A stretch of DNA of 64,000 nt, from the NCBI GenBank assembly GCA_013398015.1, contig VZRR01027747.1, forward strand, positions 896,638 through 960,637, read 5' to 3'. The stretch comes from Oreocharis arfaki (taxonomy: Eukaryota; Chordata; Aves; Passeriformes; Paramythiidae). This document shows, piece by piece, positions 62,491-64,000 of the stretch. Under the pieces are notes generated by a model. That model ran no database searches and was not told the origin of the DNA. It saw nothing but the letters and a program-made list of their open reading frames with translations. The translations under genes and the position numbers were made by a program. The first letter of the stretch is position 1. Each line of letters opens with the position of its first letter.

Positions 62491-64000
62491 ATGACAGAAA
62501 TTCCATCTTTTGAGAATGAAATGAAGATGTGTGTCTGACGAAATACAAACCTAATCCTGTTGTAAACACCACGCAGATGATCCTCTCTTGTGTCCATTGA
62601 TGTTATATGGTGCTCTTCAGCAATTCAGAAAGTGTTTAAAGTCTGATAGACAGCTGACCTCTTTTCTGCTCTCTGCTGTTCGTTGCAGAGTATGTCATGC
62701 TTTCCTTGATTGCCAGGCAGGTTTCAGGTCATTGGCCATTTTTGTGTCCTTTTCTAATGGCTGAATGCCATTAGCAAGAAAAAGTAAGTGAATCTGAGCT
62801 ACTGTTTCATTAATGTTGTACATGGCTGTCTATGCAGGCAATTCAAATGGCTCTGTTAAATGGATATCACACCTAGACACTCTAAAAGAGGTTATAAACA
62901 AAAAGATATATACATATGGAGAAATTTCTACTCTGGTAAATCTCTGTGTATGAACTCTCCACACTAATATATCTAATTCCCAAATATTCTTTTTAAGGAC
63001 CATAAAGTGTAAAAAGATTGTATTACAACATATATATTTGATGAATCTGTCAGGTGAATACATGTGATGTAAAAGATGTAAGTGTGAATTGAACAGTAAG
63101 GGAGCTTGAGCCATTTCCACATCCCTCACCATCTATTTCTCCTCCATCCCTTTTGGCAGATGTTTACATTAGGGGAGATTTAATCTGTTCAGGGGATGTA
63201 TTCACGGAATCAATTTAGTTGATTCACATTCAACAGCTCTGTACTTGTTTAAGGAAAATTACAGTTCCACTCCATTCCAGGAGAGAAATTTTCTTCCCAC
63301 CTGGAAGTTTGAATGAAAACACTGCTTAGATGAAACTTGTACAAAGTGATAGTATCTAAGATTGATTTTGGTTCATTGTCAAACGGGAGATGTAATAAAT
63401 AGGGTTCCGTGAGCATTTGCCATGGACTGCAGACAGACATTTAAATATATGCTCCAATAAAGCACATATCTCAATGCAAATATAAACCATATCTTTACTT
63501 TCCTTAGCAATAATCCACAGAATATATAGTCCATTTACTGGTTTTGTAGGTTCTATCAAACTACTAAGGTTCAAAACCAGAACCATAGAAAAGGTTTAGA
63601 ATTCAAAATAATTTGGAGAATCAATCTAATTTATGCAGAAGAGTAATAAGAACAGGAGCAAATTTCTGAAGTTAGCTCAGATAATCTGCAACACAAATAT
63701 GAATGCAAAGCAGGAAATCTGTAGTTTATCATGAATAGCAAGCAGAACATGACTCAGACCCATCATGCTGTTAAAAAAACTGCAAGAGCTGAAGACTTTT
63801 GTCTCCCTGGTATTTCTGCTTTTTCCTGAAAACTCAAGTTCAAGGAAGATGTTGGCCAACTGGTTCTGGAGAACGGCCGTGGAATAACAGAATAGCTGAA
63901 GAAGAGTTAAAGACGCCTGAGTTGTCTCCAAAGACTAAATAGAAGCTTCAGAGATGAATGGTGTATAATCTTCTTCATGACCACTGAGGTTAGGACAAGA

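Larger units (their letters stand above)
54905..64000. other. AT-rich non-coding DNA, no gene seen
   Basis: The longest frames are 112 aa (56485-56823, plus), Phe/Ile/Ser-rich and hydrophobic towards its end, and 100 aa (62830-63132, minus). Neither is recognisable. Low-complexity pieces are a CA/TA patch at about 60114-60144, a short AT-rich hairpin at 58682-58701 (taaactgtt paired with aacagttta), and a T-rich stretch at about 62399-62490. No transposon was recognised. Confidence 0.55.

Overview
The window looks like an intergenic or deep-intronic stretch of a bird nuclear chromosome. The assignment rests on the repeats. There are four CR1 LINE fragments ending in the avian ATTCT/ATTCTATGAT-type 3' tails, an LTR resembling the avian ERVL group, an antisense fragment of a second avian ERVL-like LTR, and a complete solo LTR of class II (ERVK-like) type with a 6-bp target-site duplication. 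The background is AT-rich by eye, with frequent stops in all frames, and nothing looks bacterial, plasmid or organellar. Species cannot be fixed from the sequence alone. The LTR types fit a neoavian bird better than a galliform, but that is inference from memory of repeat families.

Layout. 1-17.0 kb: unique AT-rich non-coding DNA with a small GC-richer patch near 4.0-4.2 kb and a 150-bp cluster of tandem duplications and a palindrome at 13.2-13.3 kb. 17.08-17.65 kb: ERVL-like LTR, minus orientation. 17.65-34.7 kb: unique DNA with two perfect 11-bp-stem inverted repeats (21.59 and 23.68 kb), a GT microsatellite (30.07 kb) and a purine-rich low-complexity patch (31.77 kb). 34.70-37.66 kb: a roughly 3-kb CR1 copy on the minus strand, with decayed endonuclease and reverse-transcriptase sequence and an expanded ATTCT tail. 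40.9-41.1 kb: a 3'-truncated CR1 end whose tail has become a long AAAAGG array. 47.2 kb: long poly(A). 47.8-48.6 kb: CR1 RT fragment on the plus strand with a large 3' deletion. 52.8-54.9 kb: a repeat cluster (CR1 3' end, ERVL-like LTR fragment, ERVK-like solo LTR). 54.9-64 kb: unique AT-rich DNA.

I found no cellular protein-coding gene I can support. The longest reading frames are either CR1 remnants, products of simple repeats, or short frames of no recognisable family that are compatible with chance in 64 kb. No rRNA, tRNA, CRISPR array or bacterial-type operon is visible. I also see no new biological system here. The most informative features are the retroelement insertions, their decay and their tail-derived microsatellites.
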